From Actinomadura rifamycini DSM 43936 (GTDB lineage: Bacteria > Actinomycetota > Actinomycetes > Streptosporangiales > Streptosporangiaceae): a DNA stretch of 64,000 nt. The stretch spans positions 1 to 64,000 of the forward strand of contig NZ_AULB01000034.1 of the NCBI RefSeq assembly GCF_000425065.1, given 5' to 3'. The position numbers and the translations under genes were made by a program. The notes under the pieces were generated by a model. The model did no database searches and was not told the DNA's origin. It worked only from the letters and a program-made list of their open reading frames with translations. Shown one piece after another: positions 16,984 to 25,603 of this stretch. Position 1 is the first letter of the stretch. The number at the start of each line of letters is the position of its first letter.

Positions 16984-17015
16984 CCCTGCGGCTCCCTCCG
17001 AGGCACGCCGCAGGG
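16984..17015. terminator. Bidirectional terminator between convergent genes
   Basis: CCCTGCGGC pairs with GCCGCAGGG across a 14-base loop, and outer GC-rich bases extend the symmetry. It lies between the 3' ends of the EamA and M64 peptidase genes. No T tract. Confidence 0.55.
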
Positions 17016-17031
17016 ACCACGGGGGCGGGCG

Positions 17032-18804
17032 TCAGCGCAGGGTGACCGTGAACGTGCGCGGCTCGCCGATGTTGCCCGCGGAGTCGATGGCGCGGTACTC
17101 GACGGTGTGCCGCCCCTTCCCGAGCTTCCCGTACGTCAGCCCGTCGATCACGGTGCCGTTCTCGGTGAAGAGCCACGGGGCGTCCGAGTCCGTCGGCCAG
17201 CCGAAGTAGTTGAACCAGCCGTCGCCGTCCACTCGGAACTCCGTCACCACCACACCCGGACGGTCGTCGGCGCCGGTCAGCCGCATGTGGAACGGGCCGT
17301 CGAACACGTGCTCCGCCGCCGGGCCGCCCCGCCGGCCCGCCGCCGACAGCTCGACCGTCGCCGTCGGCCGCTCCGCGTCGATCGTCCACGCGAGCCGGTC
17401 GGAGCCGACCCGGGCCACCAGCCGGTGGGTGCCCTCCCGCAGCCGGAAGCGGGCGAGGTCGATGTCCCGCTCGCCCCCGCGCACGGCGCGTCCGTCCAGC
17501 TCCCAGCGCACCTTGGGGACCTTCCGCGCCGGATGCGTCGTCTCCGCGTACACGATCGCCTCCGCCCCCACCGGACGGTCGGTCGGCGTCGAGCCCGTGA
17601 ACCGGGGCCGCACCCCGTCCTGCGGGGTCTTCTTCCGCCCGTCCACCGTCCAGGTGCGCGTCTGCGTGAGCGCCGCCGACCCGCGGATCGCCGGATCCCG
17701 GACGAACTCCGTCGGGTCCGTCACGGTCACCTTGACCGTGTACGTCCCCTTCCGCTTCAGCTTCGCGAGATCGAGGTCCGGGCCGCGTCCCACCACGCGC
17801 CCGTCGACCGTCCACGTGATCGACAGCCGGTGGTCCACGGGGTGCGGCGTCTCCACCCACAGCACGCGGTCGCCGCCCACCACCGCGTCCGCCGGCGCGT
17901 GCTCCTGGATGAGGTCGACCTTGGCGGAGATCCGCTGCGTCATCCGCTCCCGCGCCACCTGGTCGAAGTAGTACCCGAGCGTCTTCATCAGCGAGTGCCT
18001 GCTCGGCCGCCACACGCCCGTGCCCGAGTACAGCCCGCCCTCGTGGCGCCCGATGACGCCGCCGGACTCGCTCGGCTCCCCCAGCCAGCGCCACCACTTC
18101 TTCTTCTGCGCCAGCATCTCCCGCTCGGTGAGCAGCGTGTGGTGCGCCGACTCGGGCTCCGTCCCCTCGTACGTCCCGCCCGGAACGCCCCGGTAGTAGT
18201 AGTCGTACTCGTCCTGCAGCCCGCCCAGCGAATGCCCGAGCTCGTGCGGCGCGATGAGCGCCGACATGGCGTTCCCGCCCGACGCCGTCGCGTACGTCCC
18301 GCCCGCACCGCCATAGGTGTCGCTGTTCGCCAGCGCGAGGATCTGCCGGTTGCCCTCGGACGTCCCCGGCACCAGGTCCGCGTACCGTTCGGCCGCGCCC
18401 TCGTCCATCACGAGCAGCCGCTGGATGCCGTCCTCCCGGCACCCGCTCCAGAACGCCATGCTGAGCGGCGTGTCCTTCCGGGCCGACGACAGCTCGGGGT
18501 CGCAGCTCACGCCCGAGTCCGCCGACGGCGTCTCGACCGCGTACACGTTGAAGTAGCTGCGGTACGACTTGAACGGCTCGATCGTCCACAGGTCGTTCAG
18601 GTGCTCGGCGATGTGCGCGCGGAACTCGGGCATGTCGGCGTCCGTGTAGCCGTCCCCGAGGATCACCAGGTTGAAGCGGTCGGACGGATCACCCGTCACC
18701 TGAACCGGCACCACCTGCGGTTCCGCCGCGTGCGCGGGCGCCGGAACCAGCGCCGCCGCACCCAGCACGACCGCGCCCAGCGCGCCCTTCCCGCTCGTCC
18801 ACAC
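17032..18804 (-). CDS. Secreted M64-family metallopeptidase
   Basis: A 590-residue exported protein. GTG 18804 is chosen because GAGGAGGACC precedes it. Residues 1-27 form a signal peptide (basic start, hydrophobic core, cleavage near AHA-AEP). The catalytic domain begins FNLVILGDGYTDADM and contains the zinc motif HELGHSLGGLQDEYDY, as in peptidase family M64 (IgA-protease-like), with DYYYRG downstream. The last 250 residues consist of beta-rich Ig-like repeats (WTVDGRVVGRGPDLDLAKLKRKGTYTVKVTV and later copies), the final one with VEYRAIDSAGNIGEPRTFTVTLR. Probably a substrate- or wall-binding tail. Confidence 0.88.
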   Translation of the reverse strand: MWTSGKGALGAVVLGAAALVPAPAHAAEPQVVPVQVTGDPSDRFNLVILGDGYTDADMPEFRAHIAEHLNDLWTIEPFKSYRSYFNVYAVETPSADSGVSCDPELSSARKDTPLSMAFWSGCREDGIQRLLVMDEGAAERYADLVPGTSEGNRQILALANSDTYGGAGGTYATASGGNAMSALIAPHELGHSLGGLQDEYDYYYRGVPGGTYEGTEPESAHHTLLTEREMLAQKKKWWRWLGEPSESGGVIGRHEGGLYSGTGVWRPSRHSLMKTLGYYFDQVARERMTQRISAKVDLIQEHAPADAVVGGDRVLWVETPHPVDHRLSITWTVDGRVVGRGPDLDLAKLKRKGTYTVKVTVTDPTEFVRDPAIRGSAALTQTRTWTVDGRKKTPQDGVRPRFTGSTPTDRPVGAEAIVYAETTHPARKVPKVRWELDGRAVRGGERDIDLARFRLREGTHRLVARVGSDRLAWTIDAERPTATVELSAAGRRGGPAAEHVFDGPFHMRLTGADDRPGVVVTEFRVDGDGWFNYFGWPTDSDAPWLFTENGTVIDGLTYGKLGKGRHTVEYRAIDSAGNIGEPRTFTVTLR

Positions 18805-19044
18805 GTTCGGTCCTCCTCGGATCAGCCCCCGAACGATCAAGCGACTGCCCCGCGATTATCACCCCCAAGATCCACTTTTGTCCCGAACCGCCCGCCCGGC
18901 CGATTGGACGTTCGGTCCGATAACGGCGAGTGGGTGCGGATCGCCGGGGATCGGTTGCTAGGCTGCGGAGAGCCTGGGGGACGGCCCGTAGACCGCTCGT
19001 CCTCCGGGACCAGGGCTCATAGTCGAGGTAAAGGGGTCCCCACC

Positions 19045-19164
19045 GTGAAGAAGCTGCTCATTCTCGCTGTTGTTGCTCTCGGCGGCTTCGCTGTCTGGCG
19101 CCGGCTGCAGCAGGACCGCGCCGAGCTGGACCTGTGGACCGAGGCCACGTCGTCCGACAGCTGA
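19045..19164 (+). CDS. DLW-39 family protein
   Basis: A 39-residue protein: KKLLILAVVALGGFAVWRRL forms one N-terminal membrane helix and the DLW motif stands at residues 29-31. Length, helix, QQDRAELDLW and position before tRNA-Ala match the actinobacterial DLW-39 family, named for these traits. Function unknown. GTG 19045 is the only start giving the family length. Confidence 0.9.
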   Translation: MKKLLILAVVALGGFAVWRRLQQDRAELDLWTEATSSDS

Positions 19165-19409
19165 CACCGCCGGCGACACCGGCCCCGGCGTGAGCGGAGC
19201 GGACGCGTCCGCCTCGATCTCGCCGGGACCACCGTCGCCCGCCGGCGCCGCGCGCGCCGCACACACCCCCGCGCCGAACCGGCGCCACCCGGCGTCGGCG
19301 CTGGCGCATGCCCACGATCGTCCCGTCGAGCCGCACCCGGCCACGGTGTACGATCGTTCCCGTCCGGTGCCCGGACCACCGTCGGCGCACGCCGACGCCC
19401 GGAGCCCGA

Positions 19410-19482
19410 GGGGCCTTAGCTCAGTTGGTAGAGCACCGGCTTTGCAAGCCGGGTGTCAGGGGTTCGAATCCCCTAGGCTCCA
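19410..19482 (+). tRNA. alaT: tRNA-Ala (TGC anticodon)
   Basis: A 73-base cloverleaf without encoded CCA. The acceptor GGGGCCT pairs with AGGCTCC and includes the G3-U70 pair that identifies alanine tRNA. The anticodon stem CCGGC/GCCGG surrounds TTTGCAA with anticodon TGC, and the T arm has GGTTCGAATCC. Its 3' end is repeated at 20115-20138. Confidence 0.97.
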
Positions 19483-19492
19483 CCCACCGGAA

Positions 19493-19527
19493 AGCCCAGG
19501 TCAGGAGCTGAGTCCCCGGCCTGGGCT
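19493..19527 (+). terminator. Possible terminator after tRNA-Ala
   Basis: AGCCCAGG and CCTGGGCT form an 8-bp stem with a 19-base loop eleven bases after the tRNA, followed by CTTGCG. The loop is large, so this is weaker than the hairpin at 20138. Confidence 0.4.
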
Positions 19528-19678
19528 CTTGCGTCTCAGCCCCTCTTCGCGCGCCTATGTGCCCGACGCTTGCCCGATCGCTTCTGGCCTTCTTCAGTCC
19601 AGGCTTGTCCATAGCGCTGCCGCTCGTCCGTCGCGTGCAGAGATCATGGCCGCCCGGTCGCTCGCATGACGCGCCAAG

Positions 19679-20080
19679 CTACTTACTCGGCCCGGACCCG
19701 GCTTGCTGGGGCCGGGGATGCCAGGCCGCCAAGAGCCGCTCCAGTTCGGCTGCCGCTTCTGTAGGCGAGTGCGTTACCAAGGTGGGGCGAACGTCGTCGG
19801 CCTCGCCCCGGGGGTACCGCGGAAAGACCAGGTAGCCATAGGGACGGCGGCGTGTAATGAGAGCCGGTGACCGCTCCGCATCGAATCTGAGCCCAGCACG
19901 CAAGTGGAAGTTCGTATGGCTGTTGCTGGGGACCCAGCGGCAGAGCGACGTCATTCGGACCGCCCGAACCAGGGCGCCGAGGTTGGGCGGTACCCAGGTG
20001 TCCATGCTTGCCACGCGCGCGTCGTGTGCGTCTGCCGTTCGCGTCGCTCTTTCCCAGGACTGCACCAGCTCTGCAACCAC
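19679..20080 (-). CDS. Hypothetical protein inside the tRNA-Ala scar
   Basis: A frame of 133 residues from GTG 20080, or 108 from ATG 20005 (MDTWVPPNLG). It reads SNSHTNFHLRAGLRFDAERSPALI, then YGYLVFPRYPRGEADDVRPTLVTHSPTEAAAELERLL, a pattern of a small alpha/beta domain. It faintly resembles the C-terminal part of DUF6193 proteins, which I cannot confirm. No ribosome site is evident and codon use is less GC-biased than in neighbours, consistent with acquired or decaying DNA. Confidence 0.45.
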   Translation of the reverse strand: MVAELVQSWERATRTADAHDARVASMDTWVPPNLGALVRAVRMTSLCRWVPSNSHTNFHLRAGLRFDAERSPALITRRRPYGYLVFPRYPRGEADDVRPTLVTHSPTEAAAELERLLAAWHPRPQQAGSGPSK

Positions 20081-20137
20081 TGCGCCATCATGACCGGAGA
20101 AGGCGTGATGCGTGCACGAATTCTTTAGGCTCCACCC

Positions 20138-20184
20138 GCACGGGAACGCCCCCGTCCAGGTCGTGGACGAGGGCGTTCGTGCGA
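20138..20184. terminator. Strong hairpin terminator
   Basis: CGCACGGGAACGCCCCCGTCCA pairs, with two small irregularities, with TGGACGAGGGCGTTCGTGCG. It directly follows the second copy of the tRNA-Ala end and lies before the stop of the minus-strand small membrane gene, so it may serve both sides. Confidence 0.75.
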
Positions 20185-20190
20185 GCAACG

Positions 20191-20376
20191 TCAATGCTTT
20201 CTTGCGAAGCGCACCACGTCGCTCGTTATGCCGACGAAGAGGCCGAGGGCGGCGCCCATGAGGCCGGTGCCGATCGCGCTGTCGCCGGGTTCGTAGTCGT
20301 TGCCGAGGAAGCCCCATGTGGCTCCCAGCGTTGCGCCGGTGAGCAAGCCGGCCAGCCATCCCCAGCCCACTCTCAT
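20191..20376 (-). CDS. Small two-helix membrane protein
   Basis: A 61-residue protein starting ATG 20376 after GGGGGGC. Helices lie at residues 5-24 and 38-52, with the glycine-rich GLLTGATLGATWGFLG and GTGLMGAALGLFVGI, and a basic end (RFARKH). No family recognised; the glycine spacing suggests close helix packing. Confidence 0.6.
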   Translation of the reverse strand: MRVGWGWLAGLLTGATLGATWGFLGNDYEPGDSAIGTGLMGAALGLFVGITSDVVRFARKH

Positions 20377-20424
20377 AAGCCCCCCGTTTCAGATTCGATC
20401 CGGTGTGGCCGATCATCGTTGCGC

Positions 20425-21255
20425 CTATGGGTATGGGCGGTGGGTGAACTTGGGGAGATGCGACGTCCAGCCGTTGTAGTAGGACGTGTAGGGGGTCGGG
20501 CTGGGCGACTGGGTCGGGGACTTGCTGGGGGCCGGGCGGCTTGGGGGGGACGGCGCCGGCTTCGAGGCGGGCGGGGACGGGGCGGCGGGCGCGGGGTTCG
20601 AGGTGTCGGTTCGCGCCTTGTAGTCGGATACCGGTGCGCTGCCGGTCGGGGCCGACGGGGTCGGGCCGGTCTCGGTGGGGGGCGGGGGCGTCCGGGAGGC
20701 GGGCGGGGCGTCCTCGGTGGAGGCGGTGGGGTGCCGCGGCGGTGTGCCGGTGACGGCGAGCGTGATCACTCCGACGAGCACCGCGCCGGTGGCGACGCCC
20801 AGGAGCCACGCCATGACGGGCAGGCGCCGTTTCGTGCGGGGGGCGGGGGCCTCGGGGAGGTCGGTGGCTTCTGCGGGGGCGGGGGCGCTCGCCGGGAGGG
20901 GGGATTCGGGGGCGTCCTGGGCGGGTGAGAGCGTGAGCCACGCCTGGGTCCAGCGGTCCTCTTCGGCGGAGATCTCCTCCGGGGTGTGGGAGCCCTTCGC
21001 GCGCATGCACGCGGTGACGAAGGCGACCACGAAGGCGAGGCGGGGCGGGTTGGGGAGGCGCTTGCCGGCGAGGTTGTCGGAGAGCGTGCTCACCGGCAGG
21101 AGGTCGGCGGGCGGTTCGCCCGAGTCGGGGTCGGTTCCGCCGAGCGCGTTCAGGGTGCGCAGCGAGGGCCGACCCGCCCAGGCCCGCAGTTGCCGGAGTG
21201 CTTCCAGGAACTCTTCCGCCGTGGCCGCCGACCCCGGATCAGGCCGAGTCTGCAT
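20425..21255 (-). CDS. HTH-domain protein with one membrane helix and Pro-rich outer tail
   Basis: A 276-residue protein starting at ATG 21255 after GGGAGAA. Residues 10-110 resemble the N-terminal HTH-like domain common in actinomycetes (FLEALRQLRAWAGRPSLRTLNALGG ... LLPVSTLSDNLAGKRLPNPPRLAFVVAFVTAC). A basic stretch RTKRR precedes one membrane helix (about 148-168), followed by a long Pro/Thr/Ser tail likely outside the cell. The layout suggests a membrane-anchored regulator or sensor, function unknown. Confidence 0.65.
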   Translation of the reverse strand: MQTRPDPGSAATAEEFLEALRQLRAWAGRPSLRTLNALGGTDPDSGEPPADLLPVSTLSDNLAGKRLPNPPRLAFVVAFVTACMRAKGSHTPEEISAEEDRWTQAWLTLSPAQDAPESPLPASAPAPAEATDLPEAPAPRTKRRLPVMAWLLGVATGAVLVGVITLAVTGTPPRHPTASTEDAPPASRTPPPPTETGPTPSAPTGSAPVSDYKARTDTSNPAPAAPSPPASKPAPSPPSRPAPSKSPTQSPSPTPYTSYYNGWTSHLPKFTHRPYP

Positions 21256-21373
21256 CTATTCTCCCGAACTATTTCTGTTCTGGGGAAAGGTCCGATCTGC
21301 ACAGCCATGGTAGGGCCTTTCGGGCCCAGATGTACGGGAGTGTTCACTGGAGGATGGAGGCCGGGCGCGCGGA

Positions 21374-21658
21374 TCAGGGGCGGGACGTGCGCACCTGGCG
21401 GTCGCGGCGCCGTTTGTGGAGGCGCCAGAGGTACCTGACCAGGTAGACCAGGGCGATGAGGACGAACTGTTCGACCGGGGCCGGGGTGAAGGGGAGATCG
21501 AGGAAGACGATCGACGTGAAGCAGAACAGGAACCACAGGCCGCCCGCGCCGAGGACCAGGCCGTCCCGGAGCCGCCTTCCGCGGACGTGGTGGACGGCCG
21601 CGGCGAGTGCGGCGGTTCCGATCACGCCGATGAGCGCGACCTGGAGATCGGCCCACAC
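21374..21658 (-). CDS. Small membrane protein of unknown function
   Basis: A 94-residue protein starting at GTG 21658 after GAGGGGG. Three hydrophobic segments (about 5-24, 33-51, 60-77) and a very basic end (RYLWRLHKRRRDRQVRTSRP), so the C-terminus is predicted inside. No family recognised. Confidence 0.55.
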   Translation of the reverse strand: MWADLQVALIGVIGTAALAAAVHHVRGRRLRDGLVLGAGGLWFLFCFTSIVFLDLPFTPAPVEQFVLIALVYLVRYLWRLHKRRRDRQVRTSRP

Positions 21659-21710
21659 GGCGGCCCCCTCGGTCGGGTGACCTGATTATGGCCGCCGATC
21701 GGGCTCCGGG

Positions 21711-22232
21711 CTAGCGGCGGGCGGCGCCGTAGAGGGAGCCGCCGAGGAGGACGGCGCCGGAGAGGACGCCGCTCACAAAGGGGATCCAGTCGACGTGCGA
21801 GAGCGCGGCCATGACCATGCCCGCGACGCCGAGGGCGGTCAGGAGGGCGCCCGGGACGGCGATGGCGGTGCGCTTCCAGATCGGTGCGAGGACGACGAAG
21901 TGCAGGCCGACGATGAGGGCGATCCAGGCGACGTTGCACTGGTCGGGGGCGTCCAGGGCGCGGAGGACGGCGATGCCGCCGAAGATCAGCGCGAACTCGG
22001 CCAGGACGACGAGGCCGAACTTGGGGCCGAACCATGCGGGCGGGGGGTCGGCGGGGGCTTCCCGGCGGCGGTCGGTGCGGAAGCCGGTGACCACCACCGC
22101 GATCAGGCAGAGTACCGCCGCGACGCGGAGGGCGATCCCGAGGGGGCCGGGGACGGGCGCGCCGGCGTTCGCGAGGACGAACGCGGTGCCGAAGCTTGAG
22201 CCGACGAACAGGCCGAGGAGCTGGGGGGACAT
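21711..22232 (-). CDS. Multi-pass membrane protein of unknown function
   Basis: A 173-residue protein with about five helices. An aromatic PPPAWFGPKFGLVVLAEFALIFGG segment follows a basic loop (FRTDRRREAP). The 3' half is GALLTALGVAGMVMAALSHVDWIPFVSGVLSGAVLLGGSLYGAARR. The pattern recalls uncharacterised actinobacterial membrane proteins; no domain assigned. Confidence 0.6.
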   Translation of the reverse strand: MSPQLLGLFVGSSFGTAFVLANAGAPVPGPLGIALRVAAVLCLIAVVVTGFRTDRRREAPADPPPAWFGPKFGLVVLAEFALIFGGIAVLRALDAPDQCNVAWIALIVGLHFVVLAPIWKRTAIAVPGALLTALGVAGMVMAALSHVDWIPFVSGVLSGAVLLGGSLYGAARR

Positions 22233-22333
22233 TCCGGTGATCTTAGGGCGAAAGCCGCGCCGGCGGGACGTCGCGGGCCCGGCCGGTGCACGCGGGGGTT
22301 CGGCGGGTAGGGGGTGCGGCGGAGGTGTCTGGG

Positions 22334-23047
22334 ATGAAGGAACGTCGCAGTCCGCTGCGTCCGGACGGGGAAGGCAAAGGCGCGTGGCTCGCGGCGCTGG
22401 AGCAGGGCGCGAACCTGCTGCAGTCGACGGAGCCGATGAAGGGGTTCGACGTCTACGTGGTGGGGTTCCACTGCGTGAAGGACGGGCCGGACGAGCAGAT
22501 GGAGGCGCACCACTACTGCAAGGTCGTGAACGACGATCTGCTGCAGTGCGTCCTGTTCGACGGGAACACGCGGGACGCGAACCTGATCGGGATCGAGTAC
22601 ATCGTGTCGGAGCGGCTGTTCGAGGGGTTGGACGAGGACGAGCAGGCGTACTGGCACCCGCACAACTTCGAGATCCTGTCGGGCCAGCTCGTCGCGCCCG
22701 GGTTGCCGGACGTGGCCGAGAAGGCGTTCATGAAGCAGCTGGTGAACTCCTACGGGAAGACGTGGCACACGTGGCATACCGGGCGGCATGACGGACGGCC
22801 GGGGCACGGGCTGCCGGTGGGCGAGCCGAAGCTGATGTGGTCGTTCAACCGCGAGGGCGAGTGCGACGAGGCGCTGAAGGACGATCGCGCGCGGGCGATG
22901 GGGGTCGACGTCGAGCGGAAGCGGGCGGAGCGGCAGGAGTTCGTGCCGCTGGCGCGGCCGCAGCGGGGCGTGGACGCGATGAAGGACCAGTTCGCGGGGA
23001 CGACGCCGATCCCGGGGGTCGTCGACCGACCCCCGGGGCGCGGTTAG
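22334..23047 (+). CDS. DUF1264 (oil-body-associated-protein-like) protein
   Basis: A 237-residue soluble protein from ATG 22334 after GGAGG. The block KGFDVYVVGFHCVKDGPDEQMEAHHYC, then QCVLFDGNTRDANLIGIEYIVSERLFEGLDEDEQAYWHPHNFEILSGQLVAPGLP is the DUF1264 signature, shared with plant oil-body-associated proteins and with fungal and bacterial proteins of unknown role. It converges on the ATP-grasp gene, their stops overlapping by four bases, so it is probably outside the biosynthetic operon. Confidence 0.85.
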   Translation: MKERRSPLRPDGEGKGAWLAALEQGANLLQSTEPMKGFDVYVVGFHCVKDGPDEQMEAHHYCKVVNDDLLQCVLFDGNTRDANLIGIEYIVSERLFEGLDEDEQAYWHPHNFEILSGQLVAPGLPDVAEKAFMKQLVNSYGKTWHTWHTGRHDGRPGHGLPVGEPKLMWSFNREGECDEALKDDRARAMGVDVERKRAERQEFVPLARPQRGVDAMKDQFAGTTPIPGVVDRPPGRG

Positions 23048-24315
23048 TGGTGGAAGACGGACGCGACGCGGGCGCCGGTGGTGCCGATGTTGACGACGGA
23101 TCCGCCGTCGGCGGGCACGGTGCGGCAGAACGCGCCGCCGTAGCCGTCGGGGAACGCGAAGACGCCCCAGACGGCGGTCCAGTCGGTGACCCGGCCGTCG
23201 CGGTCCATGACCGGTTCGCGGTTCGGGACGATCCGGCGCTGCGCGATGTACGGTTCGCGCAGGCATTCGGCGACGGTTTCGGCCCATTCGCGGTCGGTCT
23301 GGTCCCAGCCGGTGCGGATGCCGTGGCCGCCCAGGCCCGCGATCGGCTTGAGGATCATGGTGTCGCGTTCGGCGCGGACGAACTCGGCGAGGTCGCGGGT
23401 GAGCTGCCGGGTCCAAGGGAGGACGCGGTCGACGAGGGCACGCTCGTCCGGGTCGAGGTCGGCACCGGACAGCAGCGCGAGGCTGCTCTTGTACGCGAAC
23501 ATCCCGTTGGAGACGGGCGTCCACAGGACGACGCGGCCCTCTTCGTGCGCGCGCTGGACGGTCTCGGCGGGGGCCACGTTGCGGTCGTCCCGCGCGAGCT
23601 GGTTCGGGCTGTAGTAGCGGAGGACGAGGTCGATCGGCTTGCCGTGCAGGTGGAGGCGGCCGTTGCGCGTCTGGACCTGGTCGACGTCGCCGTAGACGAG
23701 GTCGATGCCGTGGCGGCGCATCGACTCCTGGAACGAGCGGTGCAGCGCCTCATAGGGGGCGATGCCGCCGACGCCTTCGAGGGTCGCGACGACCGGGTCG
23801 TCCTTGCCGGTGGCCCGGACGAACTGGCGTGCGATGGCGGCGGTGGTGTCGACGTGGGCGAGGCCGTGGTCGGCGGCGAACGCGCCGAACGCGTCGGTGC
23901 CGAGCAGGGGGCCGTTGAGGTCGCCGACGTCGACGCCGCCGAGTTCGCTGCCGACGTTGAACTCCATCAGCCGGAAGCCCGCCTCGTCCTGGTACATGTC
24001 GGCGCGCCCGTACAGGACGGGGTCGCCGGCGAAGCGGGTCATGATGCCGGTGCGGTGCTCGTCCATGCCGAGGGCGCCGCAGAAGGCGCGGACGTCCCCG
24101 CCGAACAGCCGGTCGGGGAGGGACGTGAGCAGGCCGAACAGCCGGCGGAGGTCGTCGGCGGCGCGGCGGATCCCGTCCTCGGCGCAGAACATCGGGCGGG
24201 ACAGCAGGTACTTCCGCCAGGCCGCGGCGTACGCCTCGGGGAGGTCGGCGGACGCCACGGCGTCGCGGAGCGCCGGGTCGGCGGCGCAGGCGTCGAGGTA
24301 CTTGTGGGTGACCAT
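23044..24315 (-). CDS. ATP-grasp ligase, circularly permuted type (ATP-grasp 1)
   Basis: A 423-residue protein, last gene of the cluster. LMEFNVGSELGGVDVGDLNGP in the middle and the phosphate-binding-like TMILKPIAGLGGHGI near residue 340, followed by PYIAQRRIVPNREPV and a metal-site-like VVNIGTTGARV at the end, fit circularly permuted ATP-grasp or glutathionylspermidine-synthase-like enzymes, which activate a carboxylate as acyl phosphate for amide formation. Its start overlaps the previous stop (TGATG). Substrates unknown. Confidence 0.7.
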   Translation of the reverse strand: MVTHKYLDACAADPALRDAVASADLPEAYAAAWRKYLLSRPMFCAEDGIRRAADDLRRLFGLLTSLPDRLFGGDVRAFCGALGMDEHRTGIMTRFAGDPVLYGRADMYQDEAGFRLMEFNVGSELGGVDVGDLNGPLLGTDAFGAFAADHGLAHVDTTAAIARQFVRATGKDDPVVATLEGVGGIAPYEALHRSFQESMRRHGIDLVYGDVDQVQTRNGRLHLHGKPIDLVLRYYSPNQLARDDRNVAPAETVQRAHEEGRVVLWTPVSNGMFAYKSSLALLSGADLDPDERALVDRVLPWTRQLTRDLAEFVRAERDTMILKPIAGLGGHGIRTGWDQTDREWAETVAECLREPYIAQRRIVPNREPVMDRDGRVTDWTAVWGVFAFPDGYGGAFCRTVPADGGSVVNIGTTGARVASVFHH

Positions 24316-25574
24316 CAGGCGTCGGCCTCGACGATGAGTTCCTTCTCGATGGCGCGGATGGCCTCGCGGTCGGCGTGGACCTGCGCGGAGTCCTCGTGGG
24401 CGAGGATGATGTAGCCCATCGTCATGCTGGCGAACAGGTCGGTGCTGGCGTCGACGCGGTCGCCGGTCGTCACGAGGTGGACGGGCGAGTGGTAGCTGGG
24501 CAGCTCGCGGGCCGCGTCGTAGATCTCGGCGTTGCGGACGATCCCGGTGGAGTGCGACATCAGGAACACGGCCATGACGTTGCGGTTCAGCGTGTAGCCG
24601 GGCGGCAGTTTGGGGCCGAGGCCCCGGCAGACGTCGACGATGCGGGTGACCTGGCTCTCGCCCGTGGCGATCTCGGTGACGGCGGGGTTGCCGGCGCCGG
24701 CGAGGCGCGCGTTGACCTCCAGCAGCCGCGGCCCGTCCGGGGTCATCATGATCTCGGTGTGGGCGGCCCAGTTCCGCAGCCCGACGGCGTCGAGCGCGCC
24801 GAGCCCGTACTCGATCAGCTCACCGTACTCGTCGGTGTCGTAGGGCAGCCACTCGACGGAGTCGTACACGGCGATGCCCTCGCCGAACGGCACCCGCCGG
24901 TACTTGATCATGTCGGTGATGGAGTGCCGGCCGTCGTGGCTGACGGTGTCGATGGCGTACTCGACGCCGGTGAGCTGCTCCTGGACGAGCACCTCCTCGG
25001 CGACGACGTCGAGCTTGTCGCGGCTGCCGAGCATCGCCTCGAACCGCTCGCGCCACCCTTCGCCGCCGGGCGCGCGGCTGACCCCGACGGTGCCGGCGCT
25101 GGTCGGCGGCTTGATGACGAGGTCGCGGCCGGCGAGTCCCTCGCGCTCGATCCAGGCGGCGACCTCGGCGGGGTCGGTGGTGCAAATTTGCTTGGGGACG
25201 GGCAGGCCGGCGTCGGCGAGGGCCCGGTGCATGAGGTACTTGTGGCGGCGCGCGTCCACGAGGTCGGGGTCGTTGGAGAACTCGGGGGCGAGCGCGTCGG
25301 AGAGCCGCTGCGCCTCCTGCAGCGCGGCTTCGACGCCGGGGATGACGGCGATCGGCTTCAGCGCGCCGAGCCGGGCGACGGTCTCGTCGATGTCGCCGTG
25401 GTGGTTGATGACGGCGTCGTAGTCGGCGGGGTCGTGCGAGGAGTGCAGCGGCCCGAGGGAGGGGCCGGCGTAGTCCATCACGGCCACCGGGCTGAAGCCC
25501 GCCCGCCGCAGGGCGGGGGCGACCATCGCCGCCGAGGTGAACGGGCGGACGATCGCGACGACCGGCTTGTCCAT
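24315..25574 (-). CDS. ATP-grasp ligase (ATP-grasp 2)
   Basis: A 419-residue protein from ATG 25574, chosen for AAGGTGG six bases upstream. The ATP-grasp fold runs from about residue 125: DLVIKPPTSAGTVGVSRAPG (glycine-rich loop), VVAEEVLVQEQLTGVEYAIDTVSHDG, EIMMTPDGPRLLEVNARLAGAGN with the metal-binding E/N pair. This is the carnosine-synthase/L-amino-acid-ligase type. The N-terminal preATP domain begins PVVAIVRPFTSAAM. It probably joins amino acid units. Lies 29 bases after the MFS gene. Confidence 0.85.
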   Translation of the reverse strand: MDKPVVAIVRPFTSAAMVAPALRRAGFSPVAVMDYAGPSLGPLHSSHDPADYDAVINHHGDIDETVARLGALKPIAVIPGVEAALQEAQRLSDALAPEFSNDPDLVDARRHKYLMHRALADAGLPVPKQICTTDPAEVAAWIEREGLAGRDLVIKPPTSAGTVGVSRAPGGEGWRERFEAMLGSRDKLDVVAEEVLVQEQLTGVEYAIDTVSHDGRHSITDMIKYRRVPFGEGIAVYDSVEWLPYDTDEYGELIEYGLGALDAVGLRNWAAHTEIMMTPDGPRLLEVNARLAGAGNPAVTEIATGESQVTRIVDVCRGLGPKLPPGYTLNRNVMAVFLMSHSTGIVRNAEIYDAARELPSYHSPVHLVTTGDRVDASTDLFASMTMGYIILAHEDSAQVHADREAIRAIEKELIVEADA

Positions 25575-25603
25575 GGGGTTCCACCTTCGTTGGGTTGTGG
25601 TGT

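Larger units (their letters stand above)
19474..20138. mobile_element. Probable remnant of an element integrated at tRNA-Ala
   Basis: The last bases of tRNA-Ala plus flank, TAGGCTCCACCC (19474-19485), recur exactly at 20127-20138; extending left, the two sites agree at 19 of 24 positions including CGAAT. The second copy is directly followed by a strong hairpin, as if the tRNA's own terminator had been displaced. The enclosed 640 bases have visibly lower GC and hold only one doubtful minus-strand gene. This resembles attL/attR of a mostly deleted integrative element; no integrase is recognisable. Confidence 0.6.

Noticed and set aside
19557..19680. Possible integrase remnant left of the att scar (minus-strand RHASDRAAMISARD-like string)
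   Set aside because: Too short and lacking the tyrosine-recombinase R-H-R-Y motifs; cannot be told from chance.
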